The notes below the pieces were generated by a model that saw only the letters and a program-made list of their open reading frames with translations, was not told the origin of the DNA and searched no databases. The translations under genes were made by a program, and so were the position numbers. DNA of 64,000 nucleotides from Vicia villosa (taxonomy: Eukaryota; Streptophyta; Magnoliopsida; Fabales; Fabaceae): the NCBI RefSeq assembly GCF_029867415.1, contig NC_081183.1, positions 50,671,133-50,735,132 on the forward strand, in the 5' to 3' direction. Position 1 is the stretch's first letter, and each line of letters starts with the position of its first letter. Below are positions 43,207 through 54,046 of the stretch, piece after piece.

Positions 43207-46200
43207 ATTTACTATTGATAAACCCATTGAATGCAATAACCCTATGCCCTCTCCCAACTTTGAGTTTCCTGTGTTCGAAGCCGAAGAAGAGGAAGAAGAA
43301 GAGATCCCGGACGAGATCTCCCGATTACTTAAGCACGAGGAAAGAGCCATTCTGCCTCACAAAGAGCCTTTAGAAAAGATCAACTTGGGTTCTGAAGAAG
43401 ACAAAAAAGAAGTGACTATTGGATCGCTGCTTGATACTGATATCAAAAGTAAATTGATAGATCTTCTCAAAGAATATGTTGACGTGTTTGCTTGGTCCTA
43501 CCAAGACATTCCTGGGTTGGATACCAATATTGTTCAGCATTACTTGCCATTGAAGCCAGAATGTCCGCCAGTTAAGCAGAAATTGCAAAGGACTCACCCT
43601 AATATGGCTAACAAGATCAAAATGGAAGTTCAAAAGCAACTCGACGCAGGTTTTCTTGTCACCTCCGAGTATCCTCAATGGTTGGCCAACATAGTGACAG
43701 TTTCGAAGAAAGATGGCAAAGTCAGGATGTGTGTTGACTACCGTGACTTGAACAAAGCCTGTCCAAAAGATGACTTTCCATTACCACATATTGACATGCT
43801 GGTTGATAACACCGCTAAGTTCAACGTATTTTCCTTCATGGACGGGTTCTCTGGTTATAATTAGATCAAGATGGCTCCCGAAGACATGGAGAAGACATCT
43901 TTCATCACCCCATGGGGTACCTTCTACTACAAAGTAATGCCGTTTGGATTAAAGAATGCAGGCGCAACTTACTAGAGGGCAATGACTACTCTCTTTCATG
44001 ACATGATGCATAAAGAAATTGAAGTTTATGTGGACGACATGATAGCCAAGTCCAGCACAGAAGAAGAACATATTGAATACCTTTTGAAGTTGTTTCAACG
44101 ACTAAGGAAATATCAGCTTCGCTTGAATCCTAACAAATGTACTTTTGGGGTTAGATCTGGAAAACTCTTAGGTTTCATTGTCAGCCAAAGAGTTATTGAA
44201 GTAGATCCCGACAAAGTCAGAGCTATTCAAGAGATGCCTGCACCAAAAACTGAAAAGCAAGTAAGAGGATTTCTTGGACGATTGAACTATATCTCCAGAT
44301 TTATCTCTCAAATGACTGCTACTTGTGGGCCAATTTTCAAGCTTCTCCGCAAAGATCAAGGGGTTGTATGGACTGAAGATTGCCAGAAAGCGTTCGACAG
44401 TATCAAGGAATACCTGTTAGAACCACCAATATTGATTCCTCCAGTTGAAGGAAGACCACTAATCATGTACCTTACCATGTTGGAAGAATCCATGGGTTGT
44501 GTGCTTGGACAGCAAGATGAAACCGGTAAGAAGGAGCATGCCATCTATTACCTGAGTAAGAAATTCACAGACTGTGAGTCTCGTTACTCCATGCTCGAAA
44601 AAACATGTTGTGCTTTGGCTTGGGCTTCAAAACGTCTCCGCCAATACATGATCAACAATACTACTTGGTTAATCTCCAAAATGGATCCGATCAAGTATGT
44701 CTTTGAAAAGCCTACCTTAACAGGAAGGATTGCCCGATGGCAAATGCTGTTATCCGAATATGACATCAAGTACCGTGCCCAAAAAGCGGTCAAAGAAAGC
44801 ATTCTCGCCGATCATTTGGCACATCAGCCAATTAATGAACATCAATCTCTTAAATTTGACTTTCCTGTCGAAGATGTCATGTACTTGAAGATGAAAGATT
44901 GTGACGAACCATTACCTGAAGAAGGTCCTGAACCTGGATCAAGATGGGGCCTAATTTTCGATGGAGCAGTAAACGCTTTTGGCAATGGAATTGGGGCAGT
45001 CATCATCACTCCCAAGGGTACTCATATCCCGTTCTCCGCCAGATTACTATTTGACTGCACCAACAATATCGCAGAATATGAAGCTTGTATCATGGGTCTC
45101 GAAGAAGCCATTGACTTAAGGATCAAAATCCTCGACATATATGGAGATTCAGCTCTCGTGATCAACCAAATCAAAGACAAGTGGGAAACTTACCACCCTG
45201 GCTTGATTCCTTACAGAGATTATGCAAGACGTCTGTTGACTTTCTTCAACAAGGTTGAATTGCATCATATACCTCAAGATCAGAATCGAATGGCAGACGC
45301 CTTGGCTACTCTATCTTCCATGTTCAAAGTCAATCATTGGAATGATATGCCTACAGTCAGAATCACGCGCCTTGAAAGGCCTGCCTATGTGTTTGCAACC
45401 GAAGCAGTCATCGATGATAAACCGTGGTTTCACGACATCAAACGCTTCCTTCAAACTCAAGAGTACCCACTTGGGGCATCAAAAAAAGATAAGAAAACTC
45501 TAAGGAGACTTTCTTGCAGTTTCTTCCTGAACGGAGATGTGCTATACAAAAGAAACTTCGACATGGTTTTGCTCAGATGCGTGGACAGACACGAAGCAGA
45601 TATGTTAATGCATGAAGTACATGAAGGGTCCTTTGGAACTCATTCAAATGGGCATGCAATGTCCAAGAAAATGTTAAGAGCAGGTTACTATTGGCTGACA
45701 ATGGAATCTGATTGTTATAAACACGTGAAGAGATGTCACAAGTGCCAGATCTACGCAGATAAGATCCATGTGCCACCGACTCTACTCAACGTTCTCTCAT
45801 CTCCATGGCCTTTTTCCATGTGGGGTATCGACATGATTGGAATGATCGAACCAAAAGCTTCAAACGGTCATTGTTTCATCTTAGTGGCTATTGATTACTT
45901 CACCAAATGGGTCGAAGCAGCATCTTACGCCAACGTTACAAGACAAGTGGTTGTAAGGTTTATCAAGAACAACATCATTTGCCGATATGGTATTCCCAGC
46001 AAGATCATTACTGACAATGGTTCGAACTTAAACAACAAAATGATGAAAGAATTGTGTGAGGAATTCAAGATTGAGCATCATAACTCTTCTCCTTACAGAC
46101 CAAAAATGAATGGCGCTGTTGAAGCCGCTAACAAGAACATTAAGAAGATTGTCCAGAAAATGGTCGTCACTTACAAAGACTGGCACGAAATGCTGCCATT

Positions 46201-46672
46201 TGCTTTACATGGGTACCGTACTTCAGTGCATACTTCAACAGGGGCAACTCCCTTTTCTCTAGTATACGGCATGGAAGCTGTGCTCCCCGTAGAAGTTGAA
46301 ATCCCATCAATGAGAGTCCTAATGGAGACTAAATTATCAGAGGCTGAATGGTGTCAAAGCAGATACGATCAGTTGAACTTAATCGAAGAAAAACGTATGA
46401 CTGCTCTATGCCATGGACAGTTATACCAAGCAAGGATGAAACAAGCCTTCAACAAAAAGGTTCGACCTCGTGAATTTCGAGAAGGTGACCTCGTGCTTAA
46501 GAAGATCTTGTCTTTTCAACCAGATTCTAGGGGCAAATGGTCTCCTAATTACGAAGGCCCGTATGTTGTCAAAAGAACATTTTCCGGCGGCGCCATGACT
46601 CTTGCAACCATGGATGGTGATGAACTCCCACATCCTGTGAATGTTGATGCAGTCAAGAAATACTTTGTCTAA
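43184..46672 (+). pseudogene. Ogre reverse transcriptase, RNase H, second RNase H and integrase, with two in-frame stops
   Basis: One frame from the ATG at 43184 to the stop at 46670-46672, broken by TAG at 43862-43864 and 43973-43975, both inside RT. RT motifs include MCVDYRDLNKACPKDDFPLP, FMDGFSGYN and the catalytic YVDDMI (about 44029). RNase H follows (YYLSKKFTDCESRY, ILADHLA). A second RNase H-like domain follows (LIFDGAVNAFGNGIGAVI, NNIAEYEACIMGLEEA), an extra domain typical of the Tat/Ogre lineage. Integrase has an HHCC finger (CHKCQ) and DDE core (WGIDMIGMIEP, TDNGSNL, NGAVEAANK). The start is uncertain if the upstream intron is spliced, in which case this exon begins at 43207. Confidence 0.9.
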
Positions 46673-46694
46673 AAAATACAAAAGAACAGCTCGG

Positions 46695-46839
46695 TAAGTC
46701 GAAAACCCGCAAAGGGCGACTTAGGCAAAAATGAGTGTCTCGGTGGACTGAAAACCCGAAAGGGCGGTCCAGGCAAAAATTAGAGACAATAAACAAAAAA
46801 AATTATCCTGGTAGATTGAAAACCTGAAAGGGCAATCTA
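46695..46839 (+). repeat. Three tandem hairpin units with covarying stems
   Basis: Stem arms are TAAGTCG/CGACTTA (46695-46701, 46717-46723), TGGACTG/CGGTCCA (46744-46750, 46765-46771) and TAGATTG/CAATCTA (46812-46818, 46833-46839). Each encloses AAAA, a 3-bp inner stem (CCC or CCT with GGG) and a GAAA or GCAAA loop. GGC and A-rich sequence follows each. Stem sequences differ but pairing is kept. Confidence 0.7.
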
Positions 46840-48224
46840 GGCAAAAATTAAGGAATAATGACAAAGTAACTGCATCAGTCCGTACTTCGTCACCTGAAGA
46901 GTCTTTTCATCAAATGATCTTCCATCAAATCATCGCCAGTATGAAGCGACAAACACAGTTGGAACTCAAAGTTGTTGGGGAGAATAGTGGTTATTGCTTT
47001 CAATGTAGCCTTTTCCGCATAATTACCATTTCCAACTTTTGTAAATACTCTATGGAATCACGCCTTTAGCTGATTACCATTCTATTAAATAAATTTGAGT
47101 CTTGTGCCCATTTGTTTGCAATCTTTAATTTCTTTTAGCTTGCAAAATGACACTTTAATTGTGTTATTCACTTTTGAAAGAAAAAAAAGAAAAAAAAAGT
47201 TTTAAATGAATTTAATTTACTTTTCTTTTTCAAAATAAAAGCGAAACTTTCCTTTGAGTTGTGAACAACAGAAGGAACATCAGCAGTTGTCTCCATAGGA
47301 TGAACAAAAAGGATTCTCCTTCAGAACTGTTCCCTTCCTCAAAAGAGATTATGAGACAACGATATTCTTATCCCAAAAAAGAATTCCTGAACCAATTACC
47401 CCTCGCGGTAGAAAAAATTCTTTTATCCCCAGTGAAGAAGATCTTTCATCTCCGATGAAGAAGTTCTTCCATCCCAGTAAGAAAGATGCTTGTCTTCCCC
47501 AGAGAAGTTGAAAGCATGCAACACCATTCATTACCCGTGTTATCTGCACCGTGTTGAAGAACATTAATCGAGTATCTGGTTGTATTGCGACATTGGTCCT
47601 TCTCCAGGATATACCTCTTTGTCTGTCAGTATCGTCAGCATGCATGCTACATTCATGACATTCATCATTCATACATACTTACATCATTTATGCATTCTTG
47701 CATTTTTCAGTGTTTGCTTTAAAAATCACTTGTTTAGGATATATCTATCCTCAAAAAAAAAAAAAGAAACAAATATGGGCGTGTCATCTCTCCAAGTAGG
47801 TTGTCACCCATAAGCAAAAAGAACATCTTCTTTCTCCAGTTCCCCACTGAGATCATCCCTCGTGGAAGAAGGTTGTTTTAGTTTTCTCCTCTCAAAACAA
47901 AGGAGAAAATACCCATTTGAGTTCATTCCTCATTGGGTACAAAGTCTTGTTTGACTGTTTCTTTCCAATTCATTCTTGGTTAGAACCTTGTCTTTATCAA
48001 AGATTCAAATTCCGATTCCCCAAACCATAAGCAATAGCCTCATCATTCGAGCAGCTTATGTCTCTTTCAAAAGATCTTTCCTCTCTAGGAAATCAATCAT
48101 GAAGACCATGTGACAATCAGGGCCTTATTACTGTTCACAAGGCTGAATAACCAGTAATTTCCCTAGCAAAGTCTCCAGAATCATTTTATCACTCGGTTGA
48201 TAATTGATCATGTCTTCAAAACCG

Positions 48225-48429
48225 CTATCACGAGGCTGGTAGTCGGTAACCTTTTGTTCTTGTTATATTATTTAACATGTCTATCAAGATGCTGATAGTT
48301 GGTAATATTAACTGAACCTTTGAAACTGTTTTTTACCATGTAAAGTCTATCACAATGCTGATAGTCGGTAATGCAGTTTCATACTTTTCACCTTCACATT
48401 ATTAAACAAGTCTATCCCCATGCTGATAG
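48225..48429 (+). repeat. Four degenerate ~60-bp repeats, each with a CTATCA/TGATAG hairpin
   Basis: Arms are at 48225/48237 (TGGTAG arm), 48281/48293, 48347/48359 and 48412/48424 (CTATCC arm). The loop is six bases and (T)CGGTAAT-like sequence follows. Spacing is 56, 66 and 65 bp. Sequence between units is much less conserved. Confidence 0.65.
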
Positions 48430-48736
48430 TCGATAATGTCGATAGGTAAGCTTTTCTTACAAAAGCTATCATTCTCCGGTGAAGCATACACTTGCTTTCC
48501 CAAGAAGAAAAACGGATTCTCTTCCTAAAACGGATTGAGACATCCTTCACGATCTCTTGTCCCCAGTGGAGTCAGTTCCTGATATCCCCTCGGTAAAGAC
48601 ATTCTTGCATCATTCGCAATTTTGGTATCTTAGGTCCAAAATTTGCGTCTTCTGATATTTAAGTCTCTTCCACCCTACCAAAACGAAGATTTTCAATCTT
48701 CATATCTCAGGTTGAAGAAACTTAAATAGGGGCATC

Positions 48737-51700
48737 TGTCATACCCCAATTTTTGACCTAAGATACCACCTCATATCATTTGCATATGCATCATTTGCAT
48801 CACTAACAAAATGCATAGCTTGTGTTTGCTACTTGTGCTCAGCAGGATTTAATCAAGAAATCACTCATCAGTACAAGAAACAATCAATTAGGGTTTTGTT
48901 CTCCCTTCATCTCAAAAGAACCATCTTCATCAATAATCAACATTTGGTCCTCAAAGATTCACTTCAATAAGCTCAAAGGCCTTGAATCGACCAAATTAGG
49001 GTTTTGACTGAAGACAGCATACTCCTGACTTTTGCTCAGAATTTGACCTAATAGCTTGGGACATGATCTCAAAACCCCAAGTGAATTATCTTGACCTAAT
49101 TTATTGGTTCAAGACATCCCTCACCCAGAGATTGATCAAACAAATCCCCAGATTAGGATTTTGAACTATCAGGGACTGAAAATCAGGGATCACATTTGGG
49201 AAACCCTAAAAAGCTCCAGGGCATCAATAAAAGGCTTCAATCATCTTCAAATGATCCCTATGACAATATACAATGGAAATTGTATCTCAATTCAAGACCT
49301 ACAGACATCAATTTCATCTGGTCGACAATTAGGGTTTTTGACCTAATTCATCTGAACAACTGACTTTTTAATCAGGACATGGTGCCACAACTCAAACTAT
49401 GATTCAATATCCTCTAATGCCTCAATATTATCCATTCATACCCTTCATTTGGTGAGGATAGCTTGGTTCATTTGAAATCTCCAGAAACGCGATTCGTTTG
49501 AAAAAGTCAACTGTACAAGATCACCATTGACTTTTGGGAATTTTGGTCAACCATGAATTTTGGGGTTTTAAATCATCAATATATGATATATGAAGTCATT
49601 TGATCAAAGAAAATCAAGGAAATTAATCAAGAATCAAAAAGTCAAAAGTTTGACTTTTATACTTAGAAAATTTTCTAAGTGTTTTTCAATGGTTTTTTTC
49701 AAACTTTGGAAGGGAATTTCTCAAAATTTCACCTACAAACTGAAAAAAACTTCCAACATGAAAGTTGTAGATTTTGATCCAATAAACAACTTTGACACAT
49801 ATAATGTTTTTCCAAAAGATCAACCATTTAAGAGATATGGAGCTTCAAAGTTGGTATCTTTTGAAAAATGCACTTAAAATCTCACTTTCTTCAAAGTTCA
49901 TGGATCTTTTTCACCCATTTCCTTAAAGGTCTTGAAGAAACTTCCAACTAGGTTTTTGAAGTACATAACATGAGCTTTCCAAAATGTCCAAGAGTATGAA
50001 AAAATATGGAGTGTAGCCATGGTTTTGAATTTTGACATTAGTGACCATTATGCATGAAATTTCAAACCATTTTCACTAAGTTTCAATACTATATGGCCTA
50101 TAATCCAAGTGATGACACACCAATGCAATAATTGAGAGATTTTTTCTGGTTTAAGATCAGATAGGAAAGAGATAAGAAGCTTGGCAAAATAACCATGGTT
50201 AAGTCACTTTTAACCATTTGCATTTAATGCAAAAGATGCTAGTTTATCTCCAAATGCCAAATCACCATTCTTTGATCAACTTGCAAAGCTCTGAGTTCAG
50301 AATCTTTGGCCTATAAATAGAGGTTCAAATCACTCTTCAAATCACACCAAAACCTCATAATCATAGGTTTTCTCTCTTCTTTCTTAAGTTGCAAGTTTCA
50401 AGAGTTTCAAAGAGGGAGAATTGCAATTTCCATCTCTTGCAATTTCTAAGCAAAGTAAGGGTTCTAACATCTCATAAACATCAAATGTGATGTGTTTGAT
50501 CCATTCACACACCCCAAAAACATCAAAATCTCATAATCACTCTTCACTTCCCAAATATGCATAAAATGAGCCTTATCATGCCAAAAGCCACACTAGCTCA
50601 ATTCTGTCCGAACTAACACTTCCAACACCTCATATATATCACATATGAACTATCCAAACACTCACATATGATTTGTAACCTCATAATCATCAAGCTCGAT
50701 TCATACTTGAAGCAACTGCAGATCGGGTACCATGGCCATGCTCAGATGAATTCAGGTTGTTCCAAGCATCCAGACACCTTCCATAATCATCATTGAAGCT
50801 ATCCAGATCATCACAAAGCATCTGTAACACCTCCAGATCAAAAATTCAATTCTCAGTTTGGCCGTTTTTGAGGTAAGTGCACTTGAACTTCAAACTCTAT
50901 CATACATGCATCATAAATGAAAAACTGATTTACCATCTTGTTTCTGCACACATGAGGATCATTAACCCTCAATCAATTGCATCATAACTTGCACATACAC
51001 GATTTCAGAATGAATCATAGAATTAGGGTTCTTCGTGTTCATCAGAGAATCAATGGCCCTAGAGTGAAAATAAATGAAATTAAATGGTACCATCATGTTC
51101 CTTGTGAAAAAACGAGTAAGATAGACCCTTCACTTGATCAATTTGGTTCAGTTTCAGAGATTTTCAAATTCAAATGGGGATGGTGTTCTTGGCGCCATTT
51201 TTTGCGAAGGAAATTCAAAAATTGAGTTTGAAATATAATCAAATCTTTGCCTTTGTTAATCAGACCACGCGCGTGGTCCAGTTGGTTATGTTTTTGAATG
51301 GCGAGCATGAGGACGTGGGTTCAACACCCTTAGGGACCAAAACCTTTTTTTAAACACTATTTTTCTTCATTTTTTTTAACAAACTTCACTCAATTAATTA
51401 ACCAATCAAATTAATTCATTTTCACTCCATTTTTTATACACTTCTCATTTAATATATATATTTTATGAATAAAAAAAATCACAAAAAAATGTTAATTTAA
51501 TATGTTTTTTATTAGGTTTAAAATGACATGTTTTTAAGTGTTTTTAAATACTTCAAATATTGTTTTTATTTGATTTTTTCAAACCTAATCACTTGTAAAT
51601 ATTTTGTGATCAAACCCTAATTTCTTTTAGGTCTTAATTAAGCATTAAAATTTGTTTTTAACTTAATTAAGTTGACTTTTGTCAAAAATTCAAACCGTTT

Positions 51701-53466
51701 TAAAACAAGCGATCACGGTTTTTTTCAAAACGATAAACCATTTCTTATATCTCTTTGGGATTGATCAATTGATTTTCAAAACAAAATGGGGCCTCTCTAA
51801 TATTAGAGAGTATAAGACCCATTTCTTTTTTCTTTTTGTACAGTTTTTCAAAACAGAAAACTTCTTTCAAAACAAAACTTTTCAAACCGTTTTCAAAACA
51901 ACAAAACTTCAAAAAACAATCAACCATGTTTTATGAAAATAAAACATGGGCCTCCATGTAGGTATAAGTTCCAAGCCCCTTTGTAAATATTTGTTTACAT
52001 AGCCATGGATAACTCAATGGGCCTCTCCCCGAGTATAAGTCCCGAGCCCCGTGTACATAAGCTGTTTATCCTTACAGGTATATTTCCTTCATAAACTCCA
52101 TTGTACACATCCACTTTGTCATATATATGTTCTTGTTAATACTTGTTCATGTTTGTTCATGTTTGTTCATACTTGTTCATGTGTTTGTTCATATTATATG
52201 CTTGTTCAACTTAGTACAACACTAGGTTCCCCATAGCCTCCTATTGGGCTTCGTGCAAAGAATCTCCCTAGTTTAGGTTAGGACATAGAGTATGGTTTCC
52301 CGGTGAAATCGCTCTAAGAGCTCAAACCAACTATACCATGCCGCCCCTTGGGCTTTGTACAAACGAGTGTCCCTCCCATAGCCTCCTCTTGGGCTTACAA
52401 TGCAAGGACCCTCGATAGTCCCTCCCATAGCCTCCTCTTGGGCTTACAATGCAAGGACCCTCGGATAGCCTCCTCTTGGGCTTCGTACAAGGACCCACGG
52501 GCTTCTTATAAGCATCCCCAATATCCAAATCAAACACCCTAGGAGATTAGACATTTATCATCTCTATAATAGGAGTATCTCTTCTATATCATCACGAACA
52601 ATCAATCAATCAATCAATCAATCAAACTTTTTTGCCACAAGGCTGGCTAATCAATCAAACTTTTTGCCACCGTACTGGCTGATTAATCAAAGTTTTTGTC
52701 ACAAGGCTGACTTCATTGAAACTTTTGCCACAAGGCTGGCTGATTAATCAAAACTTTTTGTCACAAGGCTGACTTCATTGAAAGTTTTTGCCACAAGGCT
52801 GGCTAAAAAGCATCTTTATCATTCTAAGCACCATAAGTGGCATGGCCCAGGGCTTATAATGAAAAGATTTTCAAACAAAATCAAACAGATGTATGTGATG
52901 ATATAGATTAGATACATCGAGCATTGAGATGACATATGTCTCTTATCCTTTGCTTCCACTAGCATAAGTGGGAACTACGATTGCTCTGACTTTCTCAACA
53001 TCCCTTTGAGAATACGTAGGCACAAGGTCTTACTCCTTGGCGAGCAAAACTTTTCTCTCAAACCACTCAAACCTTAGCACCCGTAGACCCGAGTTACAGA
53101 TGCTCTGATTCCCTCTAAGGGATATGTATGCAGAAGATTGCGACAATCTTTGCGAGCATAATCAAACAAACACCTTAGGTCCCACCTATCTCACCACAGA
53201 ACCCAATAGCATAGAATTGAAATGGATAAAACAAAGAAACCTATAGAGTACTATAGATACGTTGGGTGCTAATACCTTCCCTTCGTATAACCAACCCTCT
53301 TACCCAAAGATCTCTCCCCCACTTTTAAGGTTATTGCAGCTTTTTTCTTTTTCCTACTTTGGAAATAATAAAAAATTTGGTCGAAAAAACAAAATCATTT
53401 TCTTGAGCCCCGAGCCCAAAGAAAGCATCAGGTGTCTCATCCCCGACTGATTTTTTTCACGCGACA
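48737..53466 (+). repeat. Ogre 3' LTR (complete, 4730 bp)
   Basis: It starts TGTCATACCCC after the PPT and ends GCGACA. It matches the 5' LTR with about 30 substitutions and several indels, including about 30 bp missing near 51745. It contains the TATA box (50312-50319), the tRNA-like unit (51273-51351) and the same internal repeats. On the right it meets host flanking DNA downstream of the adenylate kinase gene. Confidence 0.95.
50312..50319 (+). promoter_or_regulatory. Ogre 3' LTR TATA box
   Basis: TATAAATA, identical to 914-921. Transcripts starting here would run rightward, out of the LTR and antisense to the host gene. Confidence 0.65.
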
Positions 53467-54046
53467 GCCTAAAACTTGATTGTGGTTACAGCTTTTTATG
53501 CTTCCTAAAATTGAGTTCTGAATTTTAGAAATATTATTGGTTTTTCAGTAGCATCACTAAGGGTGGCAAGAGTAAGAGTAATGCACTAAAAGTTTCATAT
53601 ACATGATGTTGGAAAAAGGAGAAAGAGTGGCTGTAATCCAAACACTCAATAAATAATAAAAACAATTTATTTCAAAACGAGCAAACTTGATAGATGGAAG
53701 AGGACATATTTGATAGAAGTTAAGAGAATTGACGCAATTCTTCAAATGACCAACTCGACTCTACTCTAAATCACCATAATTAGAAATAATAATAATAGTA
53801 TTAACAATTTATTAATTATGAATGCTGTTATTTTTGCTTATTTACTTTGGAGTAACTGAAAAGACAATACATTTGCTATCATGTGAGGCCCATAATATTT
53901 ATTAATACAGTTGCTTATAGACATATTTTTCAACCTGCTTTAAAACTGTCAAGATCATTTATAGTTTGAAAATTCTTTGAATCTTCAACATGTCACACCA
54001 CCAGAAAATTGTACCACAAGCTCTGACTTTGCCACTTCCAGCATGC
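53467..54046. other. Downstream flank of the adenylate kinase gene
   Basis: AT-rich DNA between the Ogre LTR end and the stop codon of the minus-strand host gene. It presumably includes the 3' UTR and polyadenylation region. No other gene is seen. Confidence 0.7.

Larger units (their letters stand above)
46673..48736 (+). other. Ogre 3' untranslated region, rich in tandem repeats and hairpins
   Basis: Noncoding. It holds three hairpin units (46695-46839), a 23-bp tandem repeat in three copies (47421-47489), and four CTATCA/TGATAG hairpin units (48225-48429). A PPT-like AAATAGGGGCATC (48724-48736) lies before the 3' LTR. The 3' UTR of Ogre/Tat elements is known to be hypervariable and repeat-bearing. 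Small reading frames here show no family signature. Confidence 0.8.
1..53466 (+). mobile_element. Ogre-type Ty3/gypsy LTR retrotransposon (5' end outside window), carrying three nested elements
   Basis: Two long direct repeats (1-4093 and 48737-53466) flank an internal region with a tRNA-Arg-type primer binding site, an extra ORF ahead of gag, gag-pro, and RT/RNase H/integrase with a second RNase H-like domain. This order (ORF1, gag-pro, intron, RT-INT) is that of the Ogre/Tat group. The right LTR begins TGTCATACCCC and ends GCGACA. Aligning the LTRs puts window position 1 at LTR base 664, so about 663 bp of the 5' LTR are missing. Removing the nested elements leaves about 12 kb of Ogre internal sequence. 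By eye the LTRs differ at about 30 substitutions over 4.07 kb plus several indels. The left target-site duplicate lies outside the window. Confidence 0.93.

Noticed and set aside
43862..43975. Ogre RT stops as recoding (readthrough) sites
   Set aside because: The bases after them (ATCAAG and AGGGCA) do not match the leaky TAG-CAR-YYA context, and they fall inside the RT domain. Treated as lesions.
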